In this document: one piece after another, positions 50,266-59,696 of the stretch
Layout: each line of letters begins with the position of its first letter
Position numbering within the stretch: position 1 is the first letter of the stretch
Assembly (NCBI GenBank): GCA_035760705.1
Contig: DASTSL010000016.1
Location: forward strand, 1-64,000
DNA: 64,000 nucleotides
Source: Allomeiothermus sp035760705
GTDB lineage: Bacteria; Deinococcota; Deinococci; Deinococcales; Thermaceae
Direction of reading: 5' to 3'
Notes under the pieces: model-generated
What the model saw: the letters and a program-made list of their open reading frames with translations, nothing else
Database searches by the model: none
Told to the model about the DNA's origin: nothing
Translations under genes and position numbers: made by a program

Positions 50266-51420
50266 CTAATAGCTGCTGAAGCGGCCCGAAGGGTCCAGCG
50301 CGGCGGTGACTCGAGCCCCGAAAGTCTGCGACAAGTCTACCCCGATCCAAGGGGACTCGAGGCTGCCTCGGAGCACCAAGCCGGAGAGCCCCTGAGCCTT
50401 GAGCAGCGCGTCCAGCTTGGCGATGGAGTCAGGCCAGCTCAGGTAGAGCAGGTTCCCCGCGGCCAGGTAGCGCCGTATCCCGGGGCCAAGACTGGCCTCC
50501 AGACTGGGGATCTTGCTGGGCTGGAGGGGAACTTTCACCAAGTAGCCGTGCTCCCACTGAGTACCGGCGCTAGCCGGGTCGCTATACGACTGCGCTTCGA
50601 GCTTGTTGGTGAAGGCCCAATATGAGCGCTCGGCTTCGCCCTCGAGCAGCGTGTGATCCTCCGGCGGGTTGCCGAGAAATTGGCGCAGGCGGTCCAGGCG
50701 GGCGGGGAGGGTCTCGGGCAGGCCGCCGATGCGGAGGGTAAGGGTAGCCGGGTTTCCCGCTCCGCCGGTCGCAAAAGCGATGTCCTGGGGGTTCGGCTCG
50801 AGGTCCAGGGCGTAGAACTCGAACACCGAGCCCGATAGTTTGTAAAGGGCCTCGAGCGCTCCTTCTAGGCTGCCGAACGTGACCTTGAGGGTAGCGGTGG
50901 CCTTGGGAAAGGGGAACACCTTGAAGGCCACCTCGACGATCCCGCCCAAGCGTCCCAGGCTGCCCACCATCAGCTTAGGCAGGTCGAACCCGGCGGCGTT
51001 CTTGACCACCTTGCCGCCCCCTTGCAGCAGGTTCCCTTCCCCGTCCACGAACCGCACCCCCAGGATGAAGTCCCGTACCCCGCCGTAGCGCTGGCGCATC
51101 GGCCCGGAGAGCCCGGCGGCCACCGTCCCGCCCAGGGTCGCTCCTGCTTCCACGAAGGGCGGGTCGAAGGGGAGATATTGGCCGTTCTGCGCGAGCATGT
51201 CCTGAATCTCCGCCAGCCGGGTTCCGGCCTTCGCCACGAAGACGTACTCGCCGGGATCGTACTCGAGCACCCCGCTCAAGCCGCTCAGGTCTAGCACGGT
51301 CTGGTCGGCTCGCGGGGTGGAGAGCGCGGTCTTGGTCCCGCCGCCTCGGGGCAAAAGCCTATCGTGAGTGCGGACCATCTCTTGAACCTCTTGGGGGGTT
51401 GAGGGTCGCAGGATCACCAC
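50266..51420 (-). CDS. glcE: glycolate oxidase FAD-binding subunit
   Basis: A 384-residue FAD-linked oxidase: LLPRGGGTKTALS and GATLGGTVAAGLSGPMRQRYGG (cited as GGTVAAGLSGPMRQ) mark the FAD domain, with KVVKNAAGFDLPKLMVGSLG completing it. It is a truncated homologue of GlcD and forms the complex with GlcF. GTG start at 51420. Confidence 0.9.
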   Translation of the reverse strand: MVILRPSTPQEVQEMVRTHDRLLPRGGGTKTALSTPRADQTVLDLSGLSGVLEYDPGEYVFVAKAGTRLAEIQDMLAQNGQYLPFDPPFVEAGATLGGTVAAGLSGPMRQRYGGVRDFILGVRFVDGEGNLLQGGGKVVKNAAGFDLPKLMVGSLGRLGGIVEVAFKVFPFPKATATLKVTFGSLEGALEALYKLSGSVFEFYALDLEPNPQDIAFATGGAGNPATLTLRIGGLPETLPARLDRLRQFLGNPPEDHTLLEGEAERSYWAFTNKLEAQSYSDPASAGTQWEHGYLVKVPLQPSKIPSLEASLGPGIRRYLAAGNLLYLSWPDSIAKLDALLKAQGLSGLVLRGSLESPWIGVDLSQTFGARVTAALDPSGRFSSY

Positions 51421-51492
51421 AGACCCCCCGGAGTTAGCCAGCTTCGTTCGAGGTGTCGTTTCCCGGCGCGAGCCGGGTGGCGCGGGGAGGAC

Positions 51493-52953
51493 CTACTCAC
51501 GCGAGATCACCCCGGCCTGCTCGAGCGGGTGCGCCCCCTGCAGCCTGAGGGCGGGGGCCTCGCCGCCGGGGAACATCTTGCCCCGGTTGGAAAGCTCGTT
51601 GGGGTCTACCGCCCGGCGGATGCGCTTCATCGCCTCCAGGTCGTCCTCCCCGAACATCTCGCCCAGGTATTGGCGCTTCTCCATCCCTACCCCGTGCTCG
51701 CCGGTGATCGAGCCGCCGAGCCGGATGCAAAGCCGGAGGATCTCGCCCGCCAGCTCCTCGGCCCGCTCGAGTTCCCCCGGCTTTTTGCCGTCGTAAAGCA
51801 CCAAGGGGTGCAAATTTCCGTCCCCGGCGTGGAAGACGTTCGCCACCCGCAGGCCGTAGCGCTCGGAAAGCCCCTCGATCTCAAAGAGGGCCTGCCCCAG
51901 CTTGGAGCGCGGGACCACTCCGTCTTGCACGATGTAATCCGGGCTCAATCGGCCCACCGCGCTGAAGGCGGCTTTGCGGCCTTTCCAGATCTTCAGGCGC
52001 TCCTCGGCGCTCTGGGCGAGGCGCACCTCGTATGCCCCGGAGGCCGCGATCACCCGGGCCAGTTCGCGGGCCTCGGCTTCGACCGCTAAGGCCTCGCCCT
52101 CGAGTTCTACGATGAGGAGCGCCCTGGCCTCCCGCGGGTACCCGGCATGGACCGCCGCCTCGGCGGCCTCTATGGCCAGGTTGTCCATGATCTCCATTGC
52201 GCCGGGCAGGAGGCCGCTCGCCACCACCGCGGCCACCGCGTCCCCGGCTTTCTCCAGGGAGTCGTAGGCGGCCAGGACGGTGTGGTAACGCTCGGGCTTG
52301 GGCAAGAGGCGCAGGGTGATCTCCAGAGCGATGCCCAAGAGCCCCTCCGAGCCCACGAAAAGCCCCAGCCAGTCCGGGCCGACCGACTCTAAGCTTTCGC
52401 CGCCCAGCTCCATCACCTCGCCGCTGGGCAGTACTGCCTTGAGCCCCAGCACGTGGTTCGAGGTCATGCCGTACTTGAGGCAGTGCGCCCCGCCGGAGTT
52501 GAAGGCCAGGTTTCCGCCGATGGTCGAGACTGGCTGCGAGGAGGGATCGGGGGCGTAGTAGAGCCCGTAGGGTTCCGCCGCCTTTGTCACGTTGAGGTTG
52601 ATAAAGCCCGGCTGCACCACCGCCACGCGCTCCTTGGGGTCGAGCTTGAGGAGCCGGTTCATCCGGTTCAGCCCGATCAAAAGCCCGCCGTCAACGGGCA
52701 AGGAACCCCCCGAAAGGCTGGTCCCCGAGCCTCGAGCCACGAAGGGAACCCGGTGCTTCGCGCACAGCCGGACGGCCGCGATCACCTCCTCGGCAGTCTC
52801 CGGCAGCACCACCGCCAGCGGCCTGGCCCGGAACGCGGTGAGCGCGTCGGACTCGTAGGGGGTGAGCTGGGCAGCCTGCTCGAGCAGGCGATCCTTGGAG
52901 AAGACCTGGGCCAGCTCGGCCAGGAATGAGGCTTTGTCCAATGGGTTACTCAC
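51493..52953 (-). CDS. glcD: glycolate oxidase subunit GlcD
   Basis: A 486-residue FAD enzyme: VARGSGTSLSGGSLP and GGNLAFNSGGAHCLKYGMT form the FAD site; the C-terminal part has NVFHAGDGNLHPLV and GSITGEHGVGMEKR, as in glycolate and D-lactate dehydrogenases. It oxidises glycolate to glyoxylate. GTG 52953 follows GGAGG; the ORF continues 180 bases upstream with no start of quality. A D-lactate dehydrogenase is an alternative, but the glcE-glcF neighbours favour glycolate. Confidence 0.92.
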   Translation of the reverse strand: MSNPLDKASFLAELAQVFSKDRLLEQAAQLTPYESDALTAFRARPLAVVLPETAEEVIAAVRLCAKHRVPFVARGSGTSLSGGSLPVDGGLLIGLNRMNRLLKLDPKERVAVVQPGFINLNVTKAAEPYGLYYAPDPSSQPVSTIGGNLAFNSGGAHCLKYGMTSNHVLGLKAVLPSGEVMELGGESLESVGPDWLGLFVGSEGLLGIALEITLRLLPKPERYHTVLAAYDSLEKAGDAVAAVVASGLLPGAMEIMDNLAIEAAEAAVHAGYPREARALLIVELEGEALAVEAEARELARVIAASGAYEVRLAQSAEERLKIWKGRKAAFSAVGRLSPDYIVQDGVVPRSKLGQALFEIEGLSERYGLRVANVFHAGDGNLHPLVLYDGKKPGELERAEELAGEILRLCIRLGGSITGEHGVGMEKRQYLGEMFGEDDLEAMKRIRRAVDPNELSNRGKMFPGGEAPALRLQGAHPLEQAGVISRE

Positions 52954-53014
52954 AGGGCCTCCGGTGCTTGAATTATCCCGCTGTGGCCAAGCAGGCACAA
53001 GGCCGGTCGCCGGG

Positions 53015-54124
53015 TCAGATATCCGCGATGCGCAGGATGTTCTCGTTGCCGCGCAGGATGTGCACCCGCACCCCCTCGGCCTCGAGCAGGCTTCGCTTCT
53101 TGAGGAGCCGCAGCACCCCCTCGGTCTTGCCAAAGACCGGGCGGCCCTTCTCGCCGGATTTGAGGTAAAACCCCTCGGGCAGGGCGATGAGGTGAACCCG
53201 GCTAGCCCTGGCCCGTGCGCGCAGGGCTCCTTCGATGACCGAGCTGGAAGCCTCCTGCGTCACCAGCAGCAGGTTGACCCCCGGCGGTGGGATCGGGACG
53301 GGGCGAGTTTCTTGTTCTGGGTCGGCTCGAGCCAGCACCTCCAGGATCCGGGCCAGGTGTTCGGCGCCGCGCCCTAACCCGACCACCCCGGCGCCTGCGG
53401 AAAGCCCCACCGCCAGGTTCGCCTCCTCCGCCGCGACCAGCAAGCTCGCGGCCAGGGCGGTGGCGTGCTCGAGGTAGATTTCCCCCTGCTTGCCCTTGGC
53501 TTGTCGGTCGAGGTGCAGCCAGACCCCGCTCGAGCGCACCCGGGCGAACTCGCGCACCATCGGCTGGCCGTGATGGGCGGTGGCCTTCCAGTGAAAACGG
53601 GAAAGCGGGTCGCCGGGGGTGTAGGGGCGCACCCCGGCGAAGCGGGAGGGGTCCTCCAGGCCCCCTTGGGCCTCGGGTCCGTCGGCCAGGAGGGTGAGGC
53701 GGAGGTCGGGGGAGAGCAGGCCGAAGGCTTCGGGGTAGACCAGCACGGGGTCGGTTTCGTAGCTCAGCTTGACCTCGACCTCGCGCAGCCCCAGCAGGTC
53801 TTGGGCGAAAGCCCGTACCCGCGGAAGCGGGTGCTCCCCGCGTTTTCGCGGGGAATAGAGCAAGGCCTCCTCCCACTCCCAGCGCGGCCAGACCAGGGCC
53901 CTGGCCCCGCCCGGCAGCAAGGAGAGCGGCCCGGACCCCTCGCGCTCGAGGCGCACGTACACCGGCAGGGGGCTCTCAAGCGTCACCCGCACCCGGCCCT
54001 CACCGCTGCGGTGAGGGAAGAGCCGCCGCTTCCCCGCCCGGACCGCCCCGCTCCCCCGGACCAGGTTGGGGGCCAGCAGGATCGCTGCGAGCAGGGCCAG
54101 CGGGAGCAGCCAGAACCAGGGCAT
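53015..54124 (-). CDS. DUF58 domain protein
   Basis: A 369-residue membrane protein: N-terminal helix (FWLLPLALLAAILLAPNL), a beta-rich extracellular-type region, then the DUF58 core GVRPYTPGDPLSRFHWK. A von Willebrand-like domain follows. DUF58 proteins act with MoxR ATPases. The stop is 61 bases before glcD begins, and the start overlaps the MoxR gene by 1 base, so this is one operon. Confidence 0.85.
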   Translation of the reverse strand: MPWFWLLPLALLAAILLAPNLVRGSGAVRAGKRRLFPHRSGEGRVRVTLESPLPVYVRLEREGSGPLSLLPGGARALVWPRWEWEEALLYSPRKRGEHPLPRVRAFAQDLLGLREVEVKLSYETDPVLVYPEAFGLLSPDLRLTLLADGPEAQGGLEDPSRFAGVRPYTPGDPLSRFHWKATAHHGQPMVREFARVRSSGVWLHLDRQAKGKQGEIYLEHATALAASLLVAAEEANLAVGLSAGAGVVGLGRGAEHLARILEVLARADPEQETRPVPIPPPGVNLLLVTQEASSSVIEGALRARARASRVHLIALPEGFYLKSGEKGRPVFGKTEGVLRLLKKRSLLEAEGVRVHILRGNENILRIADI

Positions 54125-55071
54125 CAGGCCTCGCCGCGAAGCGGGGTCTCGACCGGGACCGGGACCCGGCTCAAGATATCGGCCAGCACGCGCTCGGCGC
54201 TCTGCCCTTCCAGCCGGGCCTCGTAGGAGAGGATCAGGCGGTGGGCCAGCACCGGGAGGGTGGCGGTTTTGAGGTCGTCGGGGATCAGGTAGTCGCGGCC
54301 CTCGAGCGCGGCCAGGGCCTGAGCGAAGCGCTCTAGGGCCAGCGCGGCGCGGGGTGAGGCCCCCAGGATCACCCCCTCGGCCTGCCGGGTGGTGGCCACG
54401 AGGGCAAGCAAATAATCCTCCAGGTTCGCGTCCACCCGCACCTGCCGCACGAGTTGTTGGGCTTCCAGCACCTCCGCCGCCGAAGTGACCGGCTCGAGCG
54501 TCTCGAGCGGGCTTCGCTGGCGCATCCGCCGTAGCATCTCGCGTTCATCCTCGCCCTGCGGATATCCCAGCTTGATCCGGGTGGTGAAGCGGTCGAGCTG
54601 GGCCTCGGGGAGTCGGTAGGTGCCCTCCTGCTCGATGGGGTTCTGGGTGGCGATCACCAGGAAGGGGCGGGGCAGGGGGTGGGTTTTGCCCTCGAGCGTC
54701 ACCTGATGCTCCTGCATGGCCTCGAGGAGGGCCGACTGGGTCTTGGGCGTGGCCCGGTTCAGCTCGTCGGCCAGCAGGAGCCCGGTGAAGAGGGGTCCGG
54801 GCCGGAACTCGAACGCCCCCTGAAGGTAGACGTAGACTCCGGTCAGATCGGAAGGGAGCAGGTCGGGGGTGAACTGAACACGACGGAAATCGAGCCCCAG
54901 GCTCTTGGCCAGGGCGCGGGCCAGGGTGGTCTTGCCGGTTCCGGGGACATCCTCGAGCAAGACATGCCCCCCACTGAGCAGGGTCGCCACCACCGCCTTG
55001 ACCTCCTGGTGCTTGCCCACGATGACTTGCTCGACGTTCGCGCTCAGCTTCTGATACCAGTTTCGGATCAT
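54124..55071 (-). CDS. MoxR-family AAA ATPase
   Basis: A 315-residue AAA+ ATPase: Walker A GTGKTTLARAL, Walker B-like LLADELNRATP, sensor 1 ATQNPIEQEG and a sensor 2 region near SPRAALAL. MoxR ATPases act as chaperones for cofactor insertion or protein maturation with DUF58/VWA partners. The 1-base and 4-base overlaps with both neighbours indicate a tight operon. Confidence 0.92.
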   Translation of the reverse strand: MIRNWYQKLSANVEQVIVGKHQEVKAVVATLLSGGHVLLEDVPGTGKTTLARALAKSLGLDFRRVQFTPDLLPSDLTGVYVYLQGAFEFRPGPLFTGLLLADELNRATPKTQSALLEAMQEHQVTLEGKTHPLPRPFLVIATQNPIEQEGTYRLPEAQLDRFTTRIKLGYPQGEDEREMLRRMRQRSPLETLEPVTSAAEVLEAQQLVRQVRVDANLEDYLLALVATTRQAEGVILGASPRAALALERFAQALAALEGRDYLIPDDLKTATLPVLAHRLILSYEARLEGQSAERVLADILSRVPVPVETPLRGEA

Positions 55072-56420
55072 GCTCGACCTTCCTGCGCCTGGCTAAAGAC
55101 CGCGGGTAACGCTTCGGCAAGTGCTTCCGCCCGTTCGGCTCGAGTTTCGTCGCTCGAGCCGCCGTAGCGCACCGGTTCGTAGAGCTCGGTGAGTTCTCGC
55201 AGCTCCCCCAGCGCTCTCGGGTTCAGCTTTCCCAGCCGCGTCGCGTACTCGCGCGGGCTCTCGAAGGTAGTGCGGGGGAAGCCGCGCTGTTCCATCTGTC
55301 GCAAAAAGCGCTGGTAGGCGCGGCGGATGCGGCTCGAGGGCGGCTCGGCTGGCAGCTCACCCCGGCCCCTAGCGGCGCTCACCCCTATCCCCTGCGAGCC
55401 TTCGCGGAGCCGCCGCAACAAGGCCACTGCGACGAGCAAAAGCGCCGTCACCAGCAGGGCTAGCCCCAGGCTGACCGCGTATACCCAGTCCACCCCGCGC
55501 CGGATCGGAGGGGGAAGCGGGCCAGCCTCTCCTTCCGGCGTGGACGGGCTGAGGCCAGGTAGGGGGAGGGGAGCCGCCCCGGTGAGGTCGGTTTGCTGAT
55601 GCGCCCCTAGCCAGGCCAGCAGCATCACCCAGAAAAAAGTCGCCGCGACGAGGGGGACCAGGTGAAACCCTCGCGGGCGGAGCTTGCTCGGCGGGGTCCG
55701 CAGCGCGGACAGCCCCACCAGCGAGAGGATCAGGGCCATCAGTCCCAGGATGATCGGTAGCAAAGCCTGGCTGGCCCGCTCGGCAAAGCGGCTGAAGGGG
55801 GTGGGCTCGGCGGGGCTGATCCGGGGGCGGGGCTGACCGGGGGGTCTCGAGCCCGACTCAGGAACCCGGGGGCCCGGCTGAACCGGGGCGCTCGGGCTGG
55901 GGTTCGAGCCCATCTCGAGCGCGATCCGCACCGGCAGAGCGACCAGGGCCAGGGCCAGGAGCCCCAGCAGGCCGACCGCCGCGAGCAGGGCGGTGCGGTT
56001 CCAGCCCAGCGGCCTGCCCACCTCCCCCGAGCGCACCCGTTCGCGCTCGAGGGTATAGATGGCGTGAGCCAGTACCAGCAGGGCCAGGGCGATCCCGTCC
56101 AGCCGCAGGGCCACCAGGGGAACCAGCCACAGCACCGCCCCGCGCTCCTGCCGGGCCGCCGCCGAGGCCGAAGCCCCCAACAGCAGCAGCCCGACCGTGG
56201 TGAGCCCCCAGTCGCCGAACGCTCCCGCCAGCGTAGGGGTTTGCAGTGAAGTTCCCCAGAAGTGGTACAGCCCCGGCAGGCTGGCGAACCACAGGAAGCT
56301 ATCGCGGTAGTGGCTCCGCCAGAGCAGCCAGAAGAGCCCGGCCCCCACCAGCAAGCCCGGCCACAAGTGCCAGGGCAGGGCGTACAGCACGAGCAGCAAC
56401 AGGGTTAGCCGGGCGAGCAT
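55068..56420 (-). CDS. membrane protein with C-terminal DUF4129
   Basis: A 450-residue protein with about ten hydrophobic segments, a Pro/Ser-rich loop, and a C-terminal DUF4129 (RIRRAYQRFLRQMEQRGFPRT, cited as RRAYQRFLRQMEQRG; ELTELYEPVRYGG). DUF4129 proteins usually lie with DUF58 and MoxR genes, as here. The ATG at 56420 sits 7 bases after TATCCT (possible -10), so a leaderless start is chosen over the GTG at 56447, which overlaps the preceding pseudogene. Confidence 0.78.
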   Translation of the reverse strand: MLARLTLLLLVLYALPWHLWPGLLVGAGLFWLLWRSHYRDSFLWFASLPGLYHFWGTSLQTPTLAGAFGDWGLTTVGLLLLGASASAAARQERGAVLWLVPLVALRLDGIALALLVLAHAIYTLERERVRSGEVGRPLGWNRTALLAAVGLLGLLALALVALPVRIALEMGSNPSPSAPVQPGPRVPESGSRPPGQPRPRISPAEPTPFSRFAERASQALLPIILGLMALILSLVGLSALRTPPSKLRPRGFHLVPLVAATFFWVMLLAWLGAHQQTDLTGAAPLPLPGLSPSTPEGEAGPLPPPIRRGVDWVYAVSLGLALLVTALLLVAVALLRRLREGSQGIGVSAARGRGELPAEPPSSRIRRAYQRFLRQMEQRGFPRTTFESPREYATRLGKLNPRALGELRELTELYEPVRYGGSSDETRAERAEALAEALPAVFSQAQEGRA

Positions 56421-56437
56421 CCATCCCAGGATACCCT

Positions 56438-56844
56438 TTAGCTGCACCCCGATTGTTTCGCGTGGTCGCGAAGGGGTATCCCCACCGCCGGGCGCATTCC
56501 CAGCCGCGCGTAGAAGGGTTGCAGCTGGCTTTCGCAGAGCAAGTCCACCATGTAAAAGTCGCCCAGCTTCGCCAGCATGAGGCCCACCAGCTCGCTCCCG
56601 ATGCCCCGCTGTTGGTACTCGAGCAGGACTTCCAGCAGGGGGATATAGGCGCTCAGCACCCCGTCGCTGATCGCGTTGATGAACCCCACCACTTTTCCTT
56701 CGTCCAGGGCCAGAACCACGTGGCTGCTCCCCTGCAAGATGCGCAGATGGTTTACGGCGAGGGCGGGTTGGGCCAGCCGATGAAAAAGCCTTGCAGTTGA
56801 GCGGGGGTGATGCTCTCGAGGCTATCCGTATACGTGACCTTCAT
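56438..56844 (-). pseudogene. GNAT acetyltransferase with a -1 frameshift
   Basis: Starting at ATG 56844 the frame reads MKVTYTDSLESITPAQLQG then FFIGWPNPPSP and ends at TAA 56752-56754. One base later in phase, the sequence continues NHLRILQGSSHVVLALDE and GVLSAYIPLLEVLLEYQQRGIGSEL (in part), a full GNAT domain to 56438. Joining them needs a single inserted base near 56752-56757. The acetyl-CoA loop QQRGIGSELV is intact in the second part. Either a recent pseudogene or a sequencing error. Confidence 0.75.
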
Positions 56845-57217
56845 GCTTTCGTTCCTGTACGCCGATCGGCTTGAATTTTGTGAGTGGATGAAACCGCGGA
56901 ATGCAGATAGGAAGTAAGGGATTTTCCCGAAAACTATACCCGCAGCATAGTGACCCTTCCTAAAGTTTTGGGAGGACCCTTAAAGCAAGGGTGGGTCTGG
57001 GTTTTTGGCAAGGGAGAGAAAATCCCTCCAAGTGCTCAATGCGAAGCATTAGGGGCTTTACTGTCCTCGGCACAGCAGATAGGGGAGATCAGAGCGAAGC
57101 CCCTCTTGCATCCTCACTGGGTAAGCTCGAGAGCTTGATATGTGCTATCAGGGTCACATCAAGGGGGGTTGGGGGGTCTGCTTTTGACCTCGAGCCTACC
57201 TGGATAACCCCTTCGGT
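56845..57217. other. 373-base region with no recognised gene
   Basis: No gene is supported between the GNAT pseudogene and malate synthase. Short ORFs in this stretch (for example 56950-57138 on the plus strand) lack any motif or ribosome site and look random. Confidence 0.4.
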
Positions 57218-58798
57218 TCAGTCCAACCGCTCGTACGCGGGCAGCGTCAGGAACTCGCGGAACTCCGGCTGGAGCACCAGCTCGTCCAGGAGTTCGGCGG
57301 CGGCCTCGAGGTTTTTCAGCCCGGCGAGCTTGGCCATCTCCTCAGCCTTGAACTGCTGGTAAAGCTCCCCGGTGAAGGTGCGGCCATCCTCCAGCTTGGC
57401 CCCCTTGTTGAGCCACTGCCAGAGCTGGGCTCGGGAGATTTCGGCGGTCGCGGCGTCTTCCATCAGGTTGAAGATCGCCACCGCGCCCGAGCCGCTCAGC
57501 CAAGCGGCCATGTACTGAAGCTCCACGCTGATGTTGTTGCGCACCCCGGCCTCGGTCACCTTGCCCTCAGGGACGCGGAAGTCGATGAGTTGCTCGGGCC
57601 GCACCGTGCCGTCCACGTCTTCGCGCAGGCGGTCTTTCTGGTTGGGTTTGTCGCCCAAGACTTTATCGAACACGCTCAGCGCGACCGGCACCAGGTCGGG
57701 GTGAGCCACCCAGGTCCCGTCGAAGCCGTCGCCGGATTCGCGTTCCTTGTCCTTGGTCACCGCGGCGATGGCCCGCTCGTTGACCTCGGGGTCTTTGCGG
57801 CTGGGGATGAAGGCCGCCATCCCACCGATGGCGTGAGCGCCGCGCTTGTGGCAGGTACGCACCAGCATCTCGGTGTAGGCTCGCATGAAGGGAACGGTCA
57901 TGGTGACCTGCACCCGGTCGGGGAAAATCACCCCGCCGTCCGCGGCGGGGACGGTGGCGAACTTCTTGATGCAGCTAAAGATATAGTCCCATCTTCCCGC
58001 GTTGAGCCCGGCGGCGTGGTCGCGCAGTTCGTAAAGAATTTCCTCCATCTCAAAGGCCGCCAGCACGGTCTCGATGAGCACCGTGGCGCGGATGGTGCCT
58101 TGGGGGATGCCCAGGTAATCCTGGGCGAACACAAACGCGTCGTTCCAGAGCCTCGCCTCGAGGTGGCTTTCCAGCTTGGGCAGGTAGAAGTAGGGGCCGC
58201 TGCCGCGCTCGAGCAGTTCCTTGGCGTTGTGGAAGAAGTAGAGCCCGAAGTCCATCAACGAGCCCGAGACCGGCTCGCCGTCCACCCACAGGTGCCGCTC
58301 GGCTAGATGCCAGCCGCGCGGGCGGACCACCAGCGTGGCGGTCTTCTGGGCGAGCCGGTACTCCTTGCCATCCGGGCTGGTGAAGCTGATCGTGCGGCGC
58401 ACCGCGTCCTTGAGGTTCTGCTGCCCCTGGATGACGTTCTCCCAGGTGGGGGAGAGGGCGTCCTCGAGGTCGGCCATGAAGACCTTGGCCCCCGAGTTGA
58501 GCGCGTTGATCATCATCTTGCGCTCGACTGGCCCGGTGATCTCGGTGCGGCGGTCGTCGAGGTCGGCGGGGGCCGGGGCCACCTTCCAGTTGCCCTCGCG
58601 GATAAAGCGGGTGTGCTCGAGGAAGCTCGGCTTTTCTCCCGCCCTGATCCGTGCGGCAACCTCGGCGCGGCGCTGCAAGAGCCCCTTGCGCACCGGGTTG
58701 AACTCGCGTTGCAGCCCGGCGATAAAGGCCAGGGCTTGGGGGGTCAGAATCTCCTTCAGCGCCGGGACTTCTGGGCCCCGGATTTCGATGCCTTTCAT
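57218..58798 (-). CDS. aceB: malate synthase A
   Basis: A 526-residue enzyme of the type A family: FMADLEDALSPTWENVI, TLVVRPRGWHLAERHLW, PKLESHLEARLW and TVLIETVLAAFEMEEILYEL (in part) mark the TIM barrel, and DGFDGTWVAHPDLVP the late domain. It condenses glyoxylate with acetyl-CoA. Glycolate oxidase genes nearby give the glyoxylate. ATG 58798 follows GAGAGGTGAGC; the ORF opens 48 bases upstream. Confidence 0.95.
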   Translation of the reverse strand: MKGIEIRGPEVPALKEILTPQALAFIAGLQREFNPVRKGLLQRRAEVAARIRAGEKPSFLEHTRFIREGNWKVAPAPADLDDRRTEITGPVERKMMINALNSGAKVFMADLEDALSPTWENVIQGQQNLKDAVRRTISFTSPDGKEYRLAQKTATLVVRPRGWHLAERHLWVDGEPVSGSLMDFGLYFFHNAKELLERGSGPYFYLPKLESHLEARLWNDAFVFAQDYLGIPQGTIRATVLIETVLAAFEMEEILYELRDHAAGLNAGRWDYIFSCIKKFATVPAADGGVIFPDRVQVTMTVPFMRAYTEMLVRTCHKRGAHAIGGMAAFIPSRKDPEVNERAIAAVTKDKERESGDGFDGTWVAHPDLVPVALSVFDKVLGDKPNQKDRLREDVDGTVRPEQLIDFRVPEGKVTEAGVRNNISVELQYMAAWLSGSGAVAIFNLMEDAATAEISRAQLWQWLNKGAKLEDGRTFTGELYQQFKAEEMAKLAGLKNLEAAAELLDELVLQPEFREFLTLPAYERLD

Positions 58799-58816
58799 GC
58801 TCACCTCTCTGCCGTA

Positions 58817-58857
58817 AGGGTATGGAAGGTGGTGTAGCTTTGTCAATGTGGTGTAGC
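58817..58857 (-). promoter_or_regulatory. aceB promoter with paired GCTACACCAC sites
   Basis: On the minus strand: -35 TTGACA (58841-58846) and a -10 TACCCT (58817-58822) with an 18-base spacer. The -35 is flanked by two exact copies of GCTACACCAC (58848-58857 and 58829-58838), 19 bases apart. The repeats would cover the polymerase site, consistent with a repressor or activator operator. Confidence 0.55.
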
Positions 58858-58925
58858 AGAGAGTTCATACACAGCCCGGGAGTGGCCAGTGGCCGCGGCT
58901 CACCGACCCTTGGGATAATCCAATG

Positions 58926-58951
58926 AAAAAACCTCTCCATACCGGAGAGGT
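58926..58951 (-). terminator. Rho-independent terminator of speD
   Basis: Stem ACCTCTCC / GGAGAGGT (58931-58938 and 58944-58951) with loop ATACC, followed by a T-run on the minus strand. It lies 25 bases after the speD stop. Confidence 0.85.
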
Positions 58952-58975
58952 CCATGAAGCGAGTTTGAGGCTGGG

Positions 58976-59416
58976 CTATCCCACTCGAGCTTGCAGATAC
59001 TCCCGCTCGCCCATCACGATCTGCCGGGCCAGCTCGGGGTCTTTGGGGAACTCCTTGCCCCGGTTGATCAAGTAGGTCTCGTAGCGACCGATCTCGAAGC
59101 GCTCGGTGACCGAGCGCACCGCTTTCCCCAGATCGAAGGGTTTGCAGGAGAAGATGTCCACGCTGATGAAGCCCTTCTCGGGGAAGGTGTGGATCGCCAG
59201 GTGGCTTTCGGCGATGATCACCACGCCGGTGACGCCCTCGGCCTGACCGAGCTTGCCGCCGTAGCGGTAGACGAAGGGCGGCAGCACCTTGGTCATCTCC
59301 ATCTCCACCGGAAGCTCGTCCAACACACGCCGGACGAGTTCAGCATCGGCTAGTTTTTGGGGGTTGGCGTTGTAGCCATCAATCATCAGGTGAGGGCCAA
59401 AGCCAAAGAGTTCCAA
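58976..59416 (-). CDS. speD: S-adenosylmethionine decarboxylase proenzyme
   Basis: A 146-residue proenzyme of the prokaryotic type: ESHLAIHTFPE holds the self-cleavage site (Glu-Ser, the Ser becoming pyruvoyl), and FSCKPFDLGKAV the conserved Cys region. It makes decarboxylated SAM for polyamine synthesis, which thermophiles need. TTG 59416 is preferred because GGAGG lies 8 bases before it; the next in-frame start, at 59431, is weaker. Confidence 0.9.
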   Translation of the reverse strand: MELFGFGPHLMIDGYNANPQKLADAELVRRVLDELPVEMEMTKVLPPFVYRYGGKLGQAEGVTGVVIIAESHLAIHTFPEKGFISVDIFSCKPFDLGKAVRSVTERFEIGRYETYLINRGKEFPKDPELARQIVMGEREYLQARVG

Positions 59417-59696
59417 CTCATGATCCTCCAAGGGGTTGTCCCTGGGTTGGCCGTGCTTCGCCCGGCTTTACCCCCCAGATGCCACGCCCCAATTATGGGG
59501 AGGGGGGGTGGGGGTGTCAAGACTTTTAAGGAAAAAGCCGGCAACGCGTTAGGCCCCCTGCGGCAGTTGGCCGATCCGGGGGACATCCCTGGACATCCCT
59601 ACCCGAGAAAAGCGGTACAAAAGGCGTGGTGGGCGGCTCGGTTTGCTGGGTTGATTCCTTGGTTGGCCGGGGCGCTCGAGCGCCGACTGAGCTACA

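Noticed and set aside
56950..57138. 62-aa ORF upstream of malate synthase
   Set aside because: Random composition, no conserved motif and no ribosome site.
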